From Promicromonospora soli (lineage in GTDB: Bacteria; Actinomycetota; Actinomycetes; Actinomycetales; Cellulomonadaceae): a stretch of 64,000 nt of DNA. This document shows positions 7,956 through 17,246 of this stretch, piece after piece. Below the pieces are notes generated by a model. That model was given only the letters and a program-made list of their open reading frames with translations, did no database searches and had not been told where the DNA came from. The translations under genes were made by a program, and so were the position numbers. Location of the stretch: positions 200,117 to 264,116 of the forward strand of contig NZ_BNAS01000003.1 in NCBI RefSeq assembly GCF_014653785.1. The letters run 5' to 3'. The number at the start of each line of letters is the position of its first letter. The first letter of the stretch is position 1.

Positions 7956-10900
7956 GTGTCCCATCGCAGCCTGCCCGGCCGGAGAGTCTCTGCCGTCCTC
8001 GCGAGCATCACGCTCGTCGTCACGTCGCTCGTGACCACGCCGTCGGCGTCCGCCACCGAGGTCGCCCAGGTGGCCGCGGAGGTCGTGGAGCCGGCGTCCG
8101 ACCCGGTCTCCGTGTCCGCCGACGCTCTGCCGACCGTGCAGGTCGACGGCATCGTGTGGAAGCAGGTCATCGTCGGCGACACCGTGTACGTGGGCGGCGA
8201 GTTCGCGAACGCCCGGCCCGCCGGTGCCGCGCCCGGCACGAACCTGGTGCCGCGCACGAACCTGCTCGCCTACGACCTGGCGACGGGCGTGCTGGACACC
8301 TCGTTCAACCACACGCTCAACGGCAACGTCACCGACCTGGCCGCTTCCCCGGACGGGACGCGGCTCTACGCGGTCGGCAGCTTCACCACGGTCGACGGCG
8401 TCACCCGCAGCCGCATCGCCGCGTTCAACCTGCCGAGCGGCACGCTGAACACGTCGTTCGCCCCGAACATGAACGGCAACACGAAGTCCGTCGCGGCCAC
8501 GAACACGACGGTCTACGCGGGCGGGTACTTCTCCGCCGTCAACGGCCACACGCGCTACCGGGTGGCGGCCATCAACGCCGCGAACGGCGTCCTGCGCCCC
8601 GGGTTCGTCCCGGTTGTCGACGACCGCCAGGTGCAGTCGATAGTCGTGGCCCCGGACGAGCAGTCGGTGGTGATCTCGGGGACGTTCACCTCGGTCAACT
8701 CCGACACCGCCAACTCCTACGGCATCGCGTGGCTCGACGCCGCCACGGGCGCCAACCGCACGCTGCCCGTCAACTCGCGGGTGCGCAACGCCGGCGACAA
8801 CTCCAGCGTCTTGCGCGTGGCGACCACCGGCGACGCCTGGTACGGCGTCGGCTGGCACTACGGCAGGGGCGGCACCACCGAAGGCACGTTCAAGGTCAGC
8901 TGGACCGACGGCACGCTGATCTGGATCGAGGACTGCCACGGCGACACGTACGACGTGGCCCCGCTGGGCGACGTCGTCTACACCGCGAGCCACAAGCACT
9001 ACTGCGGCAACAGCGGCGGGTTCCCGCAGACGGACCCCTGGACCTTCTACCACTCGACCGCCTGGACCGACGAGGTCCGGGGCACCAACACCAAGGACAT
9101 CTACGGCTACCCCGACCACCCGGGCACACCGCGTCCGGAACCGCTGACCTGGTACCCCCAGACCGATGTCGGGACGTACTCCGGGAAGAGCCAGGCCGTC
9201 TGGACGGTCACCGGCAACGCGGACTACGTGCTGTACGGCGGCGAGTTCCCGAAGGTGAACGGCGTCGCGCAGCAGGGCCTGGTCCGGTACACGAAGCGCA
9301 CTGCAGCGCCGAACGCCTCCGGCCCGGTGCCCTCCGGCGCGGACCTCAACCCACCGGTGGTCTCGGTGTCGGCGGGCACCGTCCGGGTCGGCCTGAACAC
9401 CACCTGGGACCGTGACGACGAGGCCCTCACCTACCGGGTCTACCGCGACTCCGACTCGGCTGCGCCGATCTTCGAGGAGACGATCTCCACCAAGTTCTGG
9501 CAGCCGGAGACACGGACCGTCCGGGACACCGGCCTCGTCCCCGGCTCGAGCCACCGATACCGCCTGACCGTCACGGACCCGTGGGGCAACGTGAAGCGAT
9601 CGGAGTGGATCGACGTCACGGTGTCCGACGCCCCCCGCAGCGACTACGCCGACACCGTCGTCCAGGACGGGGCCACCCACCTGTGGCGCCTCGGCGAGCC
9701 CGCCGGCTCGACCACGACTTACGACTGGGCGGGCGCAGGCGACATGACGGTGCCGACGAGCGTTCAGCTCGGTACCACCGGTGCGATCGCGGATGACCCG
9801 AACACCGCGGTGACGTTCCAGAACACCTCGTCGAGCAGGCTCGTCTCGCCGGCCCGGGTCGCCGGCCCGGACACCTTCTCGATCGAGACGTGGGTCAAGG
9901 GCACCGGAACCGGCAGGATCGTCGGCTTCGCCAACAGCAACAGCGCCACGGGCACGTCCAGCTCCTACGACAGGCACCTTTACATCGACTCCGGTGGTCG
10001 GATCACCTTCGGTGTGTACCCCGGGCAGGTCCGCACGCTCCGGTCTCCGGCACCCGTCAACGACGGCGCCTGGCACCACGTGGTCGGCACGCTCGGAGCC
10101 GGCGGCATGCAGCTGTTCGTCGACGGCGTCCAGGTCGGCACCCGGACCGACACCACCAGCGGGCAGTCCTACAGCGGCTACTGGCGGATCGGCGCCGACA
10201 CCCTGAGCAGCTGGCCCAACCGCCCGCTCCTGAGTGACCGGTTCGCGGGCTCGATCGACGATGTCGCGATCTATCCGACGGCGCTGTCCACGGCCACCGT
10301 CCTCGACCACTACACGGTGGCCGCCAACGGCCGCCCGAACCGTCCGCCCGTCGCGGCGGCGTCGGCGAGCATCAACGGCTTCGACCTGACGGTGGACGGC
10401 ACCGGGTCCTCCGACCCGGACGGCCCGATCTCGTCCTGGCACTGGAACTTCGGCGACGGCGCGACGGGCTCCGGCCCGGAGGCGACGCACACCTACGCCG
10501 AGCCCGGCACGTACACCGTGACCCTCACGGTGACCGACCCCGACGGCGCGACCGACCAGGACACGCTGCAGGTCGAGGCCACGGCTCCCGCGGAGTTCGC
10601 CACCGACGGCTTCGGTCGCAACGTGGCCGGCAGCTGGGGCACTGCCCCGGTGGGCGGCGCCTGGACACTCTCCGGCACGGCGTCGAGCTTCTCGGTCGCC
10701 GGCGGTGAGGGCCTCATGGCGCTTCCCACGGCCGGGACGAACCGGAAGGCCCAGCTGCAGGGCGTCTCCGCCGAGGACGTCGAGATCAGGAGTGTGCTCT
10801 CTCTCGAGGAGATCTCCGACGGCGGCGGCACGTTCGTCTCCCTCGCGGGGCGCACGAGCGGCTTCTCCAGCGAGTACCGGGCCAAGGTCTGGGTCAAGTC

Positions 10901-11231
10901 GACCGGTGCGGTCCAGCTTCAGCTCAACGCCCTGCAGTCCGGGGAGACGACGCTGGCCGCCGCGAACATCACCGGCCTGAGCGTCGGGGCCGGTGAGCGG
11001 CTCGCGGTCCGGATGCAGGTAACGGGCTCGTCGCCGACGACGATCCGGGCGAAGGTATGGGCCGCCGGGACCGCCGAGCCGGCCGCCTGGCAGCTCACGA
11101 CGACCAGCTCGACCCCCGAGCTGCAGGACGCCGGAGCCGTCGGCTACGCGGTGAGCAACGCGGGCAGCGTCACGACCGGCGCGAACGTGGTCAGGCTGGA
11201 CGACTTCTGGGCGGGGCCGCTCGCACCGTGA
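7956..11231 (+). CDS. Large secreted beta-propeller / LamG / PKD protein
   Basis: 1091 residues. Signal peptide at ~1-33 ending SASA. Residues ~65-450 hold delta-60/WD-like repeats (LTTSF-type units such as [15 protein letters not shown], and [20 protein letters not shown]). A fibronectin-III-like domain follows at ~463-561, a concanavalin-like LamG domain at ~568-788 and a PKD domain at ~798-878 ([19 protein letters not shown]). A beta-rich C-terminal domain fills ~881-1091. No LPxTG motif or anchor is visible, so it is probably released or held by binding surface glycan. GTG start with a GTGAGG ribosome site 5 bases upstream. It is coupled by a GTGA overlap to the Wzy-like gene, tying it to polysaccharide export. 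Catalytic function is not evident. Confidence 0.85.
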   Translation: MSHRSLPGRRVSAVLASITLVVTSLVTTPSASATEVAQVAAEVVEPASDPVSVSADALPTVQVDGIVWKQVIVGDTVYVGGEFANARPAGAAPGTNLVPRTNLLAYDLATGVLDTSFNHTLNGNVTDLAASPDGTRLYAVGSFTTVDGVTRSRIAAFNLPSGTLNTSFAPNMNGNTKSVAATNTTVYAGGYFSAVNGHTRYRVAAINAANGVLRPGFVPVVDDRQVQSIVVAPDEQSVVISGTFTSVNSDTANSYGIAWLDAATGANRTLPVNSRVRNAGDNSSVLRVATTGDAWYGVGWHYGRGGTTEGTFKVSWTDGTLIWIEDCHGDTYDVAPLGDVVYTASHKHYCGNSGGFPQTDPWTFYHSTAWTDEVRGTNTKDIYGYPDHPGTPRPEPLTWYPQTDVGTYSGKSQAVWTVTGNADYVLYGGEFPKVNGVAQQGLVRYTKRTAAPNASGPVPSGADLNPPVVSVSAGTVRVGLNTTWDRDDEALTYRVYRDSDSAAPIFEETISTKFWQPETRTVRDTGLVPGSSHRYRLTVTDPWGNVKRSEWIDVTVSDAPRSDYADTVVQDGATHLWRLGEPAGSTTTYDWAGAGDMTVPTSVQLGTTGAIADDPNTAVTFQNTSSSRLVSPARVAGPDTFSIETWVKGTGTGRIVGFANSNSATGTSSSYDRHLYIDSGGRITFGVYPGQVRTLRSPAPVNDGAWHHVVGTLGAGGMQLFVDGVQVGTRTDTTSGQSYSGYWRIGADTLSSWPNRPLLSDRFAGSIDDVAIYPTALSTATVLDHYTVAANGRPNRPPVAAASASINGFDLTVDGTGSSDPDGPISSWHWNFGDGATGSGPEATHTYAEPGTYTVTLTVTDPDGATDQDTLQVEATAPAEFATDGFGRNVAGSWGTAPVGGAWTLSGTASSFSVAGGEGLMALPTAGTNRKAQLQGVSAEDVEIRSVLSLEEISDGGGTFVSLAGRTSGFSSEYRAKVWVKSTGAVQLQLNALQSGETTLAAANITGLSVGAGERLAVRMQVTGSSPTTIRAKVWAAGTAEPAAWQLTTTSSTPELQDAGAVGYAVSNAGSVTTGANVVRLDDFWAGPLAP

Positions 11232-12484
11232 CGTCCACCCGGGTCGTGCCGGTCCCAGTCCTCCCGTCCCGTGAGGGACAGGGGGGCTGGGCCGTCGTCA
11301 CGACCGGGCTGGCGGTGCTCTGCGTCGTCCTCACGGGCATGCGCTGGGACCTCTCCTTCGGCCTGACGGCGGGACTCGCCCTCGCCCTGGTGCTCCTGCC
11401 GCTGTGGGCGCCCTGGGTGCACAGCTCGCGATGGGTCACCTGGATAGCCGTCCTGGCGGGGGTCGGGGCCGCATGGAGCGTCTGGCTCACGGTCTGGCAC
11501 AGCAGCTCGCGGACCGTCTTCACCGTCGGCCTCCTGGAGTCGGTCTTCCTCGTGCTGGGGCTGGCGTGCGGGATCGGCGCCGCGATCTGGGCGCGCAGCC
11601 GCACCTCGGTGTGGGCGGTGGGGGCCGCGTTCGGCGTCGGGCTGCTGCTCGGCGTCAACCCGTCCGGTGAGATGTTCGCCGAGAACCCCTGGCGGTTCGG
11701 GTTCTCGCTACCGGTCACCGTCATCGTCCTCGCCGTCGCGGCGCGGTGGCGCAGCAGGTGGGTCGACGTCATCGCCGTGCTCGCGCTCGCCGGTGGCTCC
11801 GTCGTCAGCGGCGGGCGCTCCACGACCGCGATCCTTCTCATGGTCGCGCTGCTCGTGCTGTGGCAGGCGTGGGGGAAGCCGGCGTCGTCCGGGCTCGCGG
11901 CCCTGCGGACGGTGATCCTGTTCGGGACGCTCGCGTTCGGCACGTACTTCGCGCTCCAGGCCGCGATCCTGGATGGTGCGCTCGGCGAGAGTGCACAGGA
12001 CCGTACAGAGCTCCAGCTGGCGACGTCGGGCACCCTGATCACCGGCGGGCGGCCGGAGATCGGGGCGACCGTCGCACTGATGGGCTCCTCCCCGGGAGGG
12101 TTCGGTGGCGGGACCGTCCCGTCCATGGCAGATGTCCTCGTGGCCAAGTCCGGCATGGCCGCCCTCGGGTACGAGCCGAACAACGGATACGTGGAGAACT
12201 ACCTGTTCGGCAGCGGGTTCGAGCTGCACTCCGTGATCGGCGACCTGTGGGCCTGGTGCGGCATCCCGGGACTCGCTCTGGCCGTCGTGCTGCTGGCGTT
12301 CTTCGTCGCCCGCACCGCGGTCCTCACCACGGGACGAGCCGCTTCCGCGCTGCTCCTGTTCCTCGGGGTGAAGTCGGTCTGGAACCTGTTGTTCGCTCCG
12401 CTGGAGAGCGCGTTGACCGTCTTCATCCTTGCCGTGGCGCTGATGGCGCCCCTGGTTCGGCAAGTGCGGCAGGCAGCGCCGTGA
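11228..12484 (+). CDS. O-antigen ligase / polymerase-like (Wzy-type) membrane protein
   Basis: 418 residues with roughly ten to twelve hydrophobic segments and one long extracytoplasmic loop (around residues 240-330) containing Arg/Glu/Ser-rich sequence, the usual layout of Wzy polymerases and WaaL ligases. A Wzy_C-like context is seen after residue ~225 ([20 protein letters not shown]). The expected role is joining lipid-linked repeat units on the outer face of the membrane. The GTG start is in a GTGA overlap with the secreted propeller gene, and its stop overlaps the acyltransferase start. Ligase and polymerase cannot be separated by sequence inspection. Confidence 0.75.
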   Translation: MTSTRVVPVPVLPSREGQGGWAVVTTGLAVLCVVLTGMRWDLSFGLTAGLALALVLLPLWAPWVHSSRWVTWIAVLAGVGAAWSVWLTVWHSSSRTVFTVGLLESVFLVLGLACGIGAAIWARSRTSVWAVGAAFGVGLLLGVNPSGEMFAENPWRFGFSLPVTVIVLAVAARWRSRWVDVIAVLALAGGSVVSGGRSTTAILLMVALLVLWQAWGKPASSGLAALRTVILFGTLAFGTYFALQAAILDGALGESAQDRTELQLATSGTLITGGRPEIGATVALMGSSPGGFGGGTVPSMADVLVAKSGMAALGYEPNNGYVENYLFGSGFELHSVIGDLWAWCGIPGLALAVVLLAFFVARTAVLTTGRAASALLLFLGVKSVWNLLFAPLESALTVFILAVALMAPLVRQVRQAAP

Positions 12485-13551
12485 CCGGCCCGGCGGTGCG
12501 TGAGGTCTGGATCGATGCGGGCCGTGGGATCGCGGTCCTCCTAGTGGTGCTGTACCACGCGGCGCGCTGGTTCGGCGTGGCCGAGTGGGAGCAGGTCAAC
12601 GACTACGTGTCCTCCGTGCGCATGCCGTTCTTCTTCATGATCTCGGGCATGCTCGCGTACCGCATCGGCGTGGCCGGCCTGGCCGGGACGACCTGGCGGA
12701 CGCTGTGGGACCGGCGGCTGCGCCTCTACCTGTGGGTGTTCGTGATCTGGGAGGTCATCGGCACCGCGTGCTACCTGATCGGGTTCGCCCTGCGCGGGAG
12801 TCCGCTCGGGTTCGGCCCGATGCTCCGCGACCTGCTGCTGGCTCCGGTCCGCCCTCAGTTCGAGCTGTGGTTCATCTGGGCGCTCGCGCTCTTCTGCGTC
12901 ACCGCACGGCTGCTGCGGTCCCTTGACTGGCGATGGCACCTCATGGTCGCAGTGGTCCCGTCGGTGATCGCGCTCACGGACGGCTTCGACCTCGGCAACG
13001 TCGGGTGGAACGGTGCGCTCAAGTACTACGCGTTCTTCGTGTGCGGCATGCACCTGCGCGAGCCGCTGCTCCGGTTCGCACGGACGCCCTGGCAGGCGAG
13101 GGCGTCGCTGTCGCTCGTATGGGCGCTCCTGGCCGCGGCCGTCGAGGTGTCCGGGCTCCGGTCCGTCGTCGGCGTGTACTTCGTCCTGTGCGTCGTCGGG
13201 ATCCTCGCCGGCGTCGCACTCGGTACCTTCCTTGCCCGGAGCGCCGTCCTGGCGCGGATCGGGTCGACGACGCTGCCCGTCTACCTCGGTCACACCCCGG
13301 TGATCATCTTGGGGTCGTCCCTGGTGGTCGCCCTCACCGGATCGGCGGCCCCGCCGGGCATGCCCGGACTCCTTCTGGTGCCGGCGGCCGCGGCGGCCGC
13401 GATCGGGCTGTCGTGGCTCACGCACAGGTGGACCGCGTCGGGCCCGCTGCGCTACCTCTACGCCATCCCGGACCGGCTCGGCTGGAAGCAGGAGCGGCCG
13501 GGTGCCGAGGCGATGACACTGCACGACAAACCGGGCGTACCAGACGCTTAG
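12481..13551 (+). CDS. Acyltransferase family 3 membrane protein
   Basis: 356 residues, about ten hydrophobic segments. The N terminus VWIDAGRGIAVLLVVLYHA carries the R-x10-H signature of family 3 acyltransferases (R in GRG, catalytic H in LYH), followed by the VSSVRMPFFFMISGM segment typical of the family. Such enzymes acetylate sugars of surface polymers from a cytosolic acyl donor. The GTG start lies in a GTGA overlap with the Wzy-like gene. The stop overlaps the stop of a LysE-type gene remnant on the other strand. No SGNH domain is attached, unlike the 55667 relative. Confidence 0.85.
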   Translation: MTGPAVREVWIDAGRGIAVLLVVLYHAARWFGVAEWEQVNDYVSSVRMPFFFMISGMLAYRIGVAGLAGTTWRTLWDRRLRLYLWVFVIWEVIGTACYLIGFALRGSPLGFGPMLRDLLLAPVRPQFELWFIWALALFCVTARLLRSLDWRWHLMVAVVPSVIALTDGFDLGNVGWNGALKYYAFFVCGMHLREPLLRFARTPWQARASLSLVWALLAAAVEVSGLRSVVGVYFVLCVVGILAGVALGTFLARSAVLARIGSTTLPVYLGHTPVIILGSSLVVALTGSAAPPGMPGLLLVPAAAAAAIGLSWLTHRWTASGPLRYLYAIPDRLGWKQERPGAEAMTLHDKPGVPDA

Positions 13552-13622
13552 GCCTTTGCGCTGCCCTGGAGCGCGAGGCTCGTACCGAGGCCGACCATGG
13601 CGGCCCCGCCGGTGACGCTCAG
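13548..13622 (-). pseudogene. 3'-terminal remnant of a LysE-family exporter gene
   Basis: Read on the minus strand this stretch gives LSVTGGAAMVGLGTSLAL, then QGSAKA and a stop. It matches the last 24 residues of the intact LysE-type protein at 51149-51793 at 19 of 24 positions. The DNA at 13551-13623 and 51152-51224 agrees at about 62 of 73 bases in the same orientation. Nothing of the rest of the gene is present: the sequence upstream (minus strand) passes directly into the stop of a glycosyltransferase gene, whose TGA lies inside the repeat. It is best read as a junction scar, not a functional gene. Confidence 0.8.
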
Positions 13623-14740
13623 GGCGCCCCCAGCGCGATGACCTCACGCGAGAACAGCCACGCGTCCGCCTCCAGGCGGGAGTCCTGCAGCGGCAGCGAC
13701 GCGCGGACGGCGCCGGGGTCGAGCGGCCTGCGCATCGCCTCGGCGACGACCGGGGCGAGCAGCTCGCCCACGGAACCCGCCGGGATGACGCCGTGCCCGT
13801 AACGCCGGAGCCAGTCCGCGATGCCGGTCTCGTCGGTCGTCACGACCGTGCAGCCGTGCGCGAGGCCCTCGACGATCGGGAGCCCGACCTGCTCACGCCA
13901 GGCCCCCTGCCGGCGGGACGGGAGCACCACGACGGATGCGCGGCGCAGCTCCGCGTGCACGACGTCGCGCGGCGGGTCCGCGATGACGCGGATCCGGCCG
14001 TCGGCTCGAGCCGCCGCGCGGGCCTCGTCGAGCAGCGCGCCACGGCCGACCACGGTGAGGACGGCGTAGGGCATCCGGTTCCGGACCTGGGCCCACGCGG
14101 CGAGGACCGAGTCGAACCCCTTGCGCACCGACAGGTCGCCCAGGAACAGCAGGCGACCCGGCACCTTCGTGCCGTCGAGCAGGCACTCGCACACGGCCGG
14201 CAGCGCCTCGACCGTGGTCCAGCGCGGCCCGCGCCGCTCGGCGATGCCGAAGACCGTGCCGTAGAGCTGCCGTGCGGTCTCCGTGCCGAACGCGACCCGG
14301 TCGACGCGCCGCCAGACCCAGCGGGCGAGGACCAGGTCCAGGTACCTGCCCAGCCGAGGCCACAAGGCGGTCGGCCTGGGCAGCGTGCGGGGGTCGAGGT
14401 TGCCGATCGCGTAGGTGACGATCCTGGTCCGACGCCGCCGCACCAGGTCGCTCACGAGCAGCGCGGCCAGGACGACGGCGGACCGCCGGACGCAGTCGAT
14501 GGCTGCGGGCTCGTTGATCTCGACGATCTCGTACCCGCGGCGGGCGACGAGCCACGCGCAGCGCAGGTCTCCCGCCTGCTCGGGGCGGACCTGCTCCGCC
14601 AGGTCCTCGTCGAAGTCGTACCGGTTCTCCTGGTACAGGATGTCGGCCGGGGCCAGCGCGAGGGCACGTTCGAGATGAGCGGTGCGGAGCGTCTTGTAGA
14701 CACGCCCGTCGCGCGTCCTGCCGTCAGCCGGCGCGCTCAT
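13619..14740 (-). CDS. Glycosyltransferase (GT-B, family 4)
   Basis: 373 residues. N-terminal half includes YKTLRTAHLERALALAP and IVTYAIGNLDP; the donor domain begins GRLLFLGDLSVRKGFDSVL and continues to VLPSRRQGAWREQVGLPIVEGLAHG, which contains the conserved glutamate of the family. It overlaps the 3' end of the chain-length/kinase gene by 17 bases and so is last in that operon. The stop codon falls inside the LysE-derived repeat, so this gene marks the left edge of the block between the two repeats. Substrate unknown. Confidence 0.8.
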   Translation of the reverse strand: MSAPADGRTRDGRVYKTLRTAHLERALALAPADILYQENRYDFDEDLAEQVRPEQAGDLRCAWLVARRGYEIVEINEPAAIDCVRRSAVVLAALLVSDLVRRRRTRIVTYAIGNLDPRTLPRPTALWPRLGRYLDLVLARWVWRRVDRVAFGTETARQLYGTVFGIAERRGPRWTTVEALPAVCECLLDGTKVPGRLLFLGDLSVRKGFDSVLAAWAQVRNRMPYAVLTVVGRGALLDEARAAARADGRIRVIADPPRDVVHAELRRASVVVLPSRRQGAWREQVGLPIVEGLAHGCTVVTTDETGIADWLRRYGHGVIPAGSVGELLAPVVAEAMRRPLDPGAVRASLPLQDSRLEADAWLFSREVIALGAP

Positions 14741-16427
14741 CGGCCGTCCCGAGGTCGGGGACGACGGCGGTCCCGGGATGTTGGACGGGACTCGGCCGCG
14801 ACCCGGGTCCCGGGATGCCGCCGGGACCGGGAACGACGCCGGGTCCGGTGCTCCCGGGGCCGGGCACGATGCTGGCTCCGGGGGACTTGTCCGGGTCCAG
14901 GACGACGGCGGGACCCGGACGGGGCGCGGTTGCCGGCGCGATGCCCGGACCGGGGATGCCGCCGGTGCCGGGACCGGTCGCGCCGCCCGGAGCCGGGACG
15001 ATGCTGATCGAGCCGGTGAGCGACGGCAGGTCCAGCGTCTCGTTGCGGCGCACGCCCGGCAGCACGCGGGGCCATCGGCGTCGTGTCGAGCTGTAGCCGT
15101 AGTAGGTACCGCCCGGGCCGGACCGGGGCGCGAACGCCAGGATGAAGCCGAGCACCCGGGCCTCGACCCCGGCGAGCGCCCGCAGCGCCTGGCTGAGCTG
15201 CGGCCGTCGTACTCGGCGGGCGCCGACCACGACGACCACGCCGTCGGCCATCGTGGAGAAGACCGCCGCGTCGGAGACGGGGAGCAGTGGCGGTGCGTCG
15301 ATGACGACGACGTCGTAGGTGGAGCGCGCGGCGGCGATCAGGTCCCGCGTGGCGTCCGAGGCGATGAGCTGGTGCGGGTTCGGCGGGATCGGGCCGAGCG
15401 GGAGGACGTCGAGCGGACCAGGGCCGTACCGCTGGACCAGGTCGGTCATGGCGGCGCGTCCGACCAGGACCGTGGTGAGCCCGGCGGCGTCCTCCAGCCC
15501 CAGCGTGGGCGCGATCGACGGGCGCCGCATGTCGCCGTCGATCAGCAGGACGCGGCTGCCGCTCTCGGCGAAGGTCGACGCGAGGTTGATCGCCGTCGTC
15601 GACTTGCCCTCGCCGGGCACGCTCGAGGTCACGACGAGAACCCTGGCGGGCGTGGTCGCGTCGACGTACGACAGGTTGGTCTGGACGCGTCGGTAGGCCT
15701 CGGCCCGAGTGCTGAGCGGGTCGTGGGTCGCCGGTACCCGGGCGACCTTGCGCTTGACCAGCGGGATCGAGCCGAGCAGCGCGGTGCCCTCCGACACCGT
15801 CTCCAGGTCCCGCGCCGAGCGGACCCTGGTGTCGAGGACCGCCCACAGCAGCACGAACGCGACGCTGATCGCGAGGCCGCCGGCCCCGCCGGCGGCCGTC
15901 AGCAGGCGTGTCCTGGGGGCGGACGGGAACTGGGGGGTCTCCGCCGGGGAGACGACCGTGACCTCGATGCTCTGCTCGCCCGTCGGGGCGGCCGGAGAAA
16001 GGTCCACGACGGTGGTCGAGAGCTGCTGCGCGACGGCGTCGGCGATCTGCGCGGCGGTCTCCGGAATGCCGTGGTCGACCTTGATCTCGATGATCGAGGT
16101 GTTCAGCGGGGAGTCGGCGGAGACGATGGTGGCGAGGTAGCGGCCGGTGACGTCCGGGCCGAGGTCCCGGGCCACGGGGTCGAGCACGACCGGCATGTCC
16201 GTGAGCGCGGCGTACGACTCGATCAGGTTCTTCACGTAGGTGGAACCCTGCAGCAGGTCGCTGGTGGACTCACCCGTGTTGAGCGACACGTAGACCTTGG
16301 CGGTCGCGGTGTAGGTCGGCGGCGTCGACGAGGCCCAGGCGAAGGCGGCGAGTGCCCCGACCAGCGCGGAGCAGACGATCACCACCCAGCGCCGTCGCAG
16401 CACGTTCGCGTATTCGACGAGTTCCAC
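14724..16427 (-). CDS. Chain-length regulator fused to bacterial tyrosine kinase (Wzc/CpsCD-type)
   Basis: 567 residues. Residues 1-~190 are a Wzz domain: first transmembrane helix near 15-35, second near 175-195. The kinase half carries Walker A (SSVPGEGKST, ~267), Walker A' (LLIDGDMRRPS, ~299) and Walker B (VVVIDAPPLLPVSDAA, ~376). It controls chain length and export by cycles of oligomerisation and autophosphorylation, opposed by the phosphatase encoded just upstream. Oddity: instead of the usual C-terminal tyrosine cluster, only a short YYGYSS segment near 447 is seen, followed by ~100 residues of Pro-Gly-rich repeats of the PGPG type. A GGGAGGCAGG ribosome site precedes the ATG. Confidence 0.9.
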   Translation of the reverse strand: MELVEYANVLRRRWVVIVCSALVGALAAFAWASSTPPTYTATAKVYVSLNTGESTSDLLQGSTYVKNLIESYAALTDMPVVLDPVARDLGPDVTGRYLATIVSADSPLNTSIIEIKVDHGIPETAAQIADAVAQQLSTTVVDLSPAAPTGEQSIEVTVVSPAETPQFPSAPRTRLLTAAGGAGGLAISVAFVLLWAVLDTRVRSARDLETVSEGTALLGSIPLVKRKVARVPATHDPLSTRAEAYRRVQTNLSYVDATTPARVLVVTSSVPGEGKSTTAINLASTFAESGSRVLLIDGDMRRPSIAPTLGLEDAAGLTTVLVGRAAMTDLVQRYGPGPLDVLPLGPIPPNPHQLIASDATRDLIAAARSTYDVVVIDAPPLLPVSDAAVFSTMADGVVVVVGARRVRRPQLSQALRALAGVEARVLGFILAFAPRSGPGGTYYGYSSTRRRWPRVLPGVRRNETLDLPSLTGSISIVPAPGGATGPGTGGIPGPGIAPATAPRPGPAVVLDPDKSPGASIVPGPGSTGPGVVPGPGGIPGPGSRPSPVQHPGTAVVPDLGTADERAG

Positions 16428-16502
16428 GTCCTGCCTCCCTGTTTCCGTATGGCCTGTGGTCCGGATGCCCCGGCGGTCGGTGCGTCCCCTCGTCGGTCCG
16501 GC

Positions 16503-17141
16503 TCAGGGCCGGCCGAGCTGCGAGGAGTGCCGCGGCTGGGCCAGCTGTGCGCCGGTGCGTGGGCTCGGCGCGCTCAGGAGCCAGGGCTGCCTGCCTGTGC
16601 CGAGCACGCCGCAGACGGTGTCGGTGGCCGACCAGATCCGCTCGAACACGCGCCGGAAGGCCATCTCGCCGCGCCCGTAGGGGTCCTCGATGTCGAGGTC
16701 GCGGTTCCACGCCGAGTGGTTCAGGCGTTCCAGGCTCACTAGCTCGGGGACCCGAACCCACCGGGTCGCGTCGTCGGTCGCCGAGCGCGGGCCGGGCGAC
16801 GTGCTCAGGACGTGGGCGAGCTCGAGCAGGGTGAACGTCCGCCGGACGGCCTCCGGCACGGCCCGCACCACCGCCGAACGCTGCGCGCGCGTCATCGTGA
16901 TGATCACGGCGGCCGTGCGGATCATCTCCGGAGTGAGCTGGCGCGCGGTGAACTGGCTGCTGTCGAGCCCACGGGACTTCAGCAGATCGCCCATGTGGGG
17001 TGCGATCGGCTCGTGCGCCCTTGCGCGCACGCCGGCGCTGCTGATCTGGACGGTGCCGTCCGTCCGAGCCAGGAGCAGGCGTGCCAGGACGGGGGAACGA
17101 CAGATGTTCCCCGTACATACCGCAAGGATGGTGGTGGCCAT
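16503..17141 (-). CDS. Low-molecular-weight protein tyrosine phosphatase (Wzb-type)
   Basis: 212 residues. The P-loop C-x5-R-S is CTGNICRS, C9 to R15, right at the N terminus, and a DPYGRGEMAF segment supplies the general-acid aspartate. It should dephosphorylate the BY-kinase encoded 75 bases downstream, completing the Wzb-Wzc switch of capsule/EPS synthesis. It is longer than typical 150-residue family members, with an extra C-terminal ~30 residues. The ATG at 17141 is near a predicted transcription start (~17144) with two upstream boxes, so the message is nearly leaderless. It is probably the first gene of an operon with the kinase and a glycosyltransferase. Confidence 0.9.
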   Translation of the reverse strand: MATTILAVCTGNICRSPVLARLLLARTDGTVQISSAGVRARAHEPIAPHMGDLLKSRGLDSSQFTARQLTPEMIRTAAVIITMTRAQRSAVVRAVPEAVRRTFTLLELAHVLSTSPGPRSATDDATRWVRVPELVSLERLNHSAWNRDLDIEDPYGRGEMAFRRVFERIWSATDTVCGVLGTGRQPWLLSAPSPRTGAQLAQPRHSSQLGRP

Positions 17142-17150
17142 GGTGTGTCA

Positions 17151-17213
17151 AGCATGCCGTGGCCTTATGTCCTGGTAGTAGCCGATCAGCGTAGTTTCAC
17201 CTGAAGATCACCC
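17151..17213 (-). promoter_or_regulatory. Putative promoter of the phosphatase-kinase operon with paired GGGTGA-type boxes
   Basis: On the minus strand GGGTGA (17213-17208) and AGGTGA (17202-17197) form a direct repeat with an 11-base period. CATGCT (17156-17151) is a possible -10 element, placing the start near 17144 and the boxes at about -69 and -58. The same orientation and register recur at 43747 and upstream of 18824. Confidence 0.5.
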
Positions 17214-17246
17214 TTTTGCGCCCCGGAGACCGTCGGCTGTCTTGCG

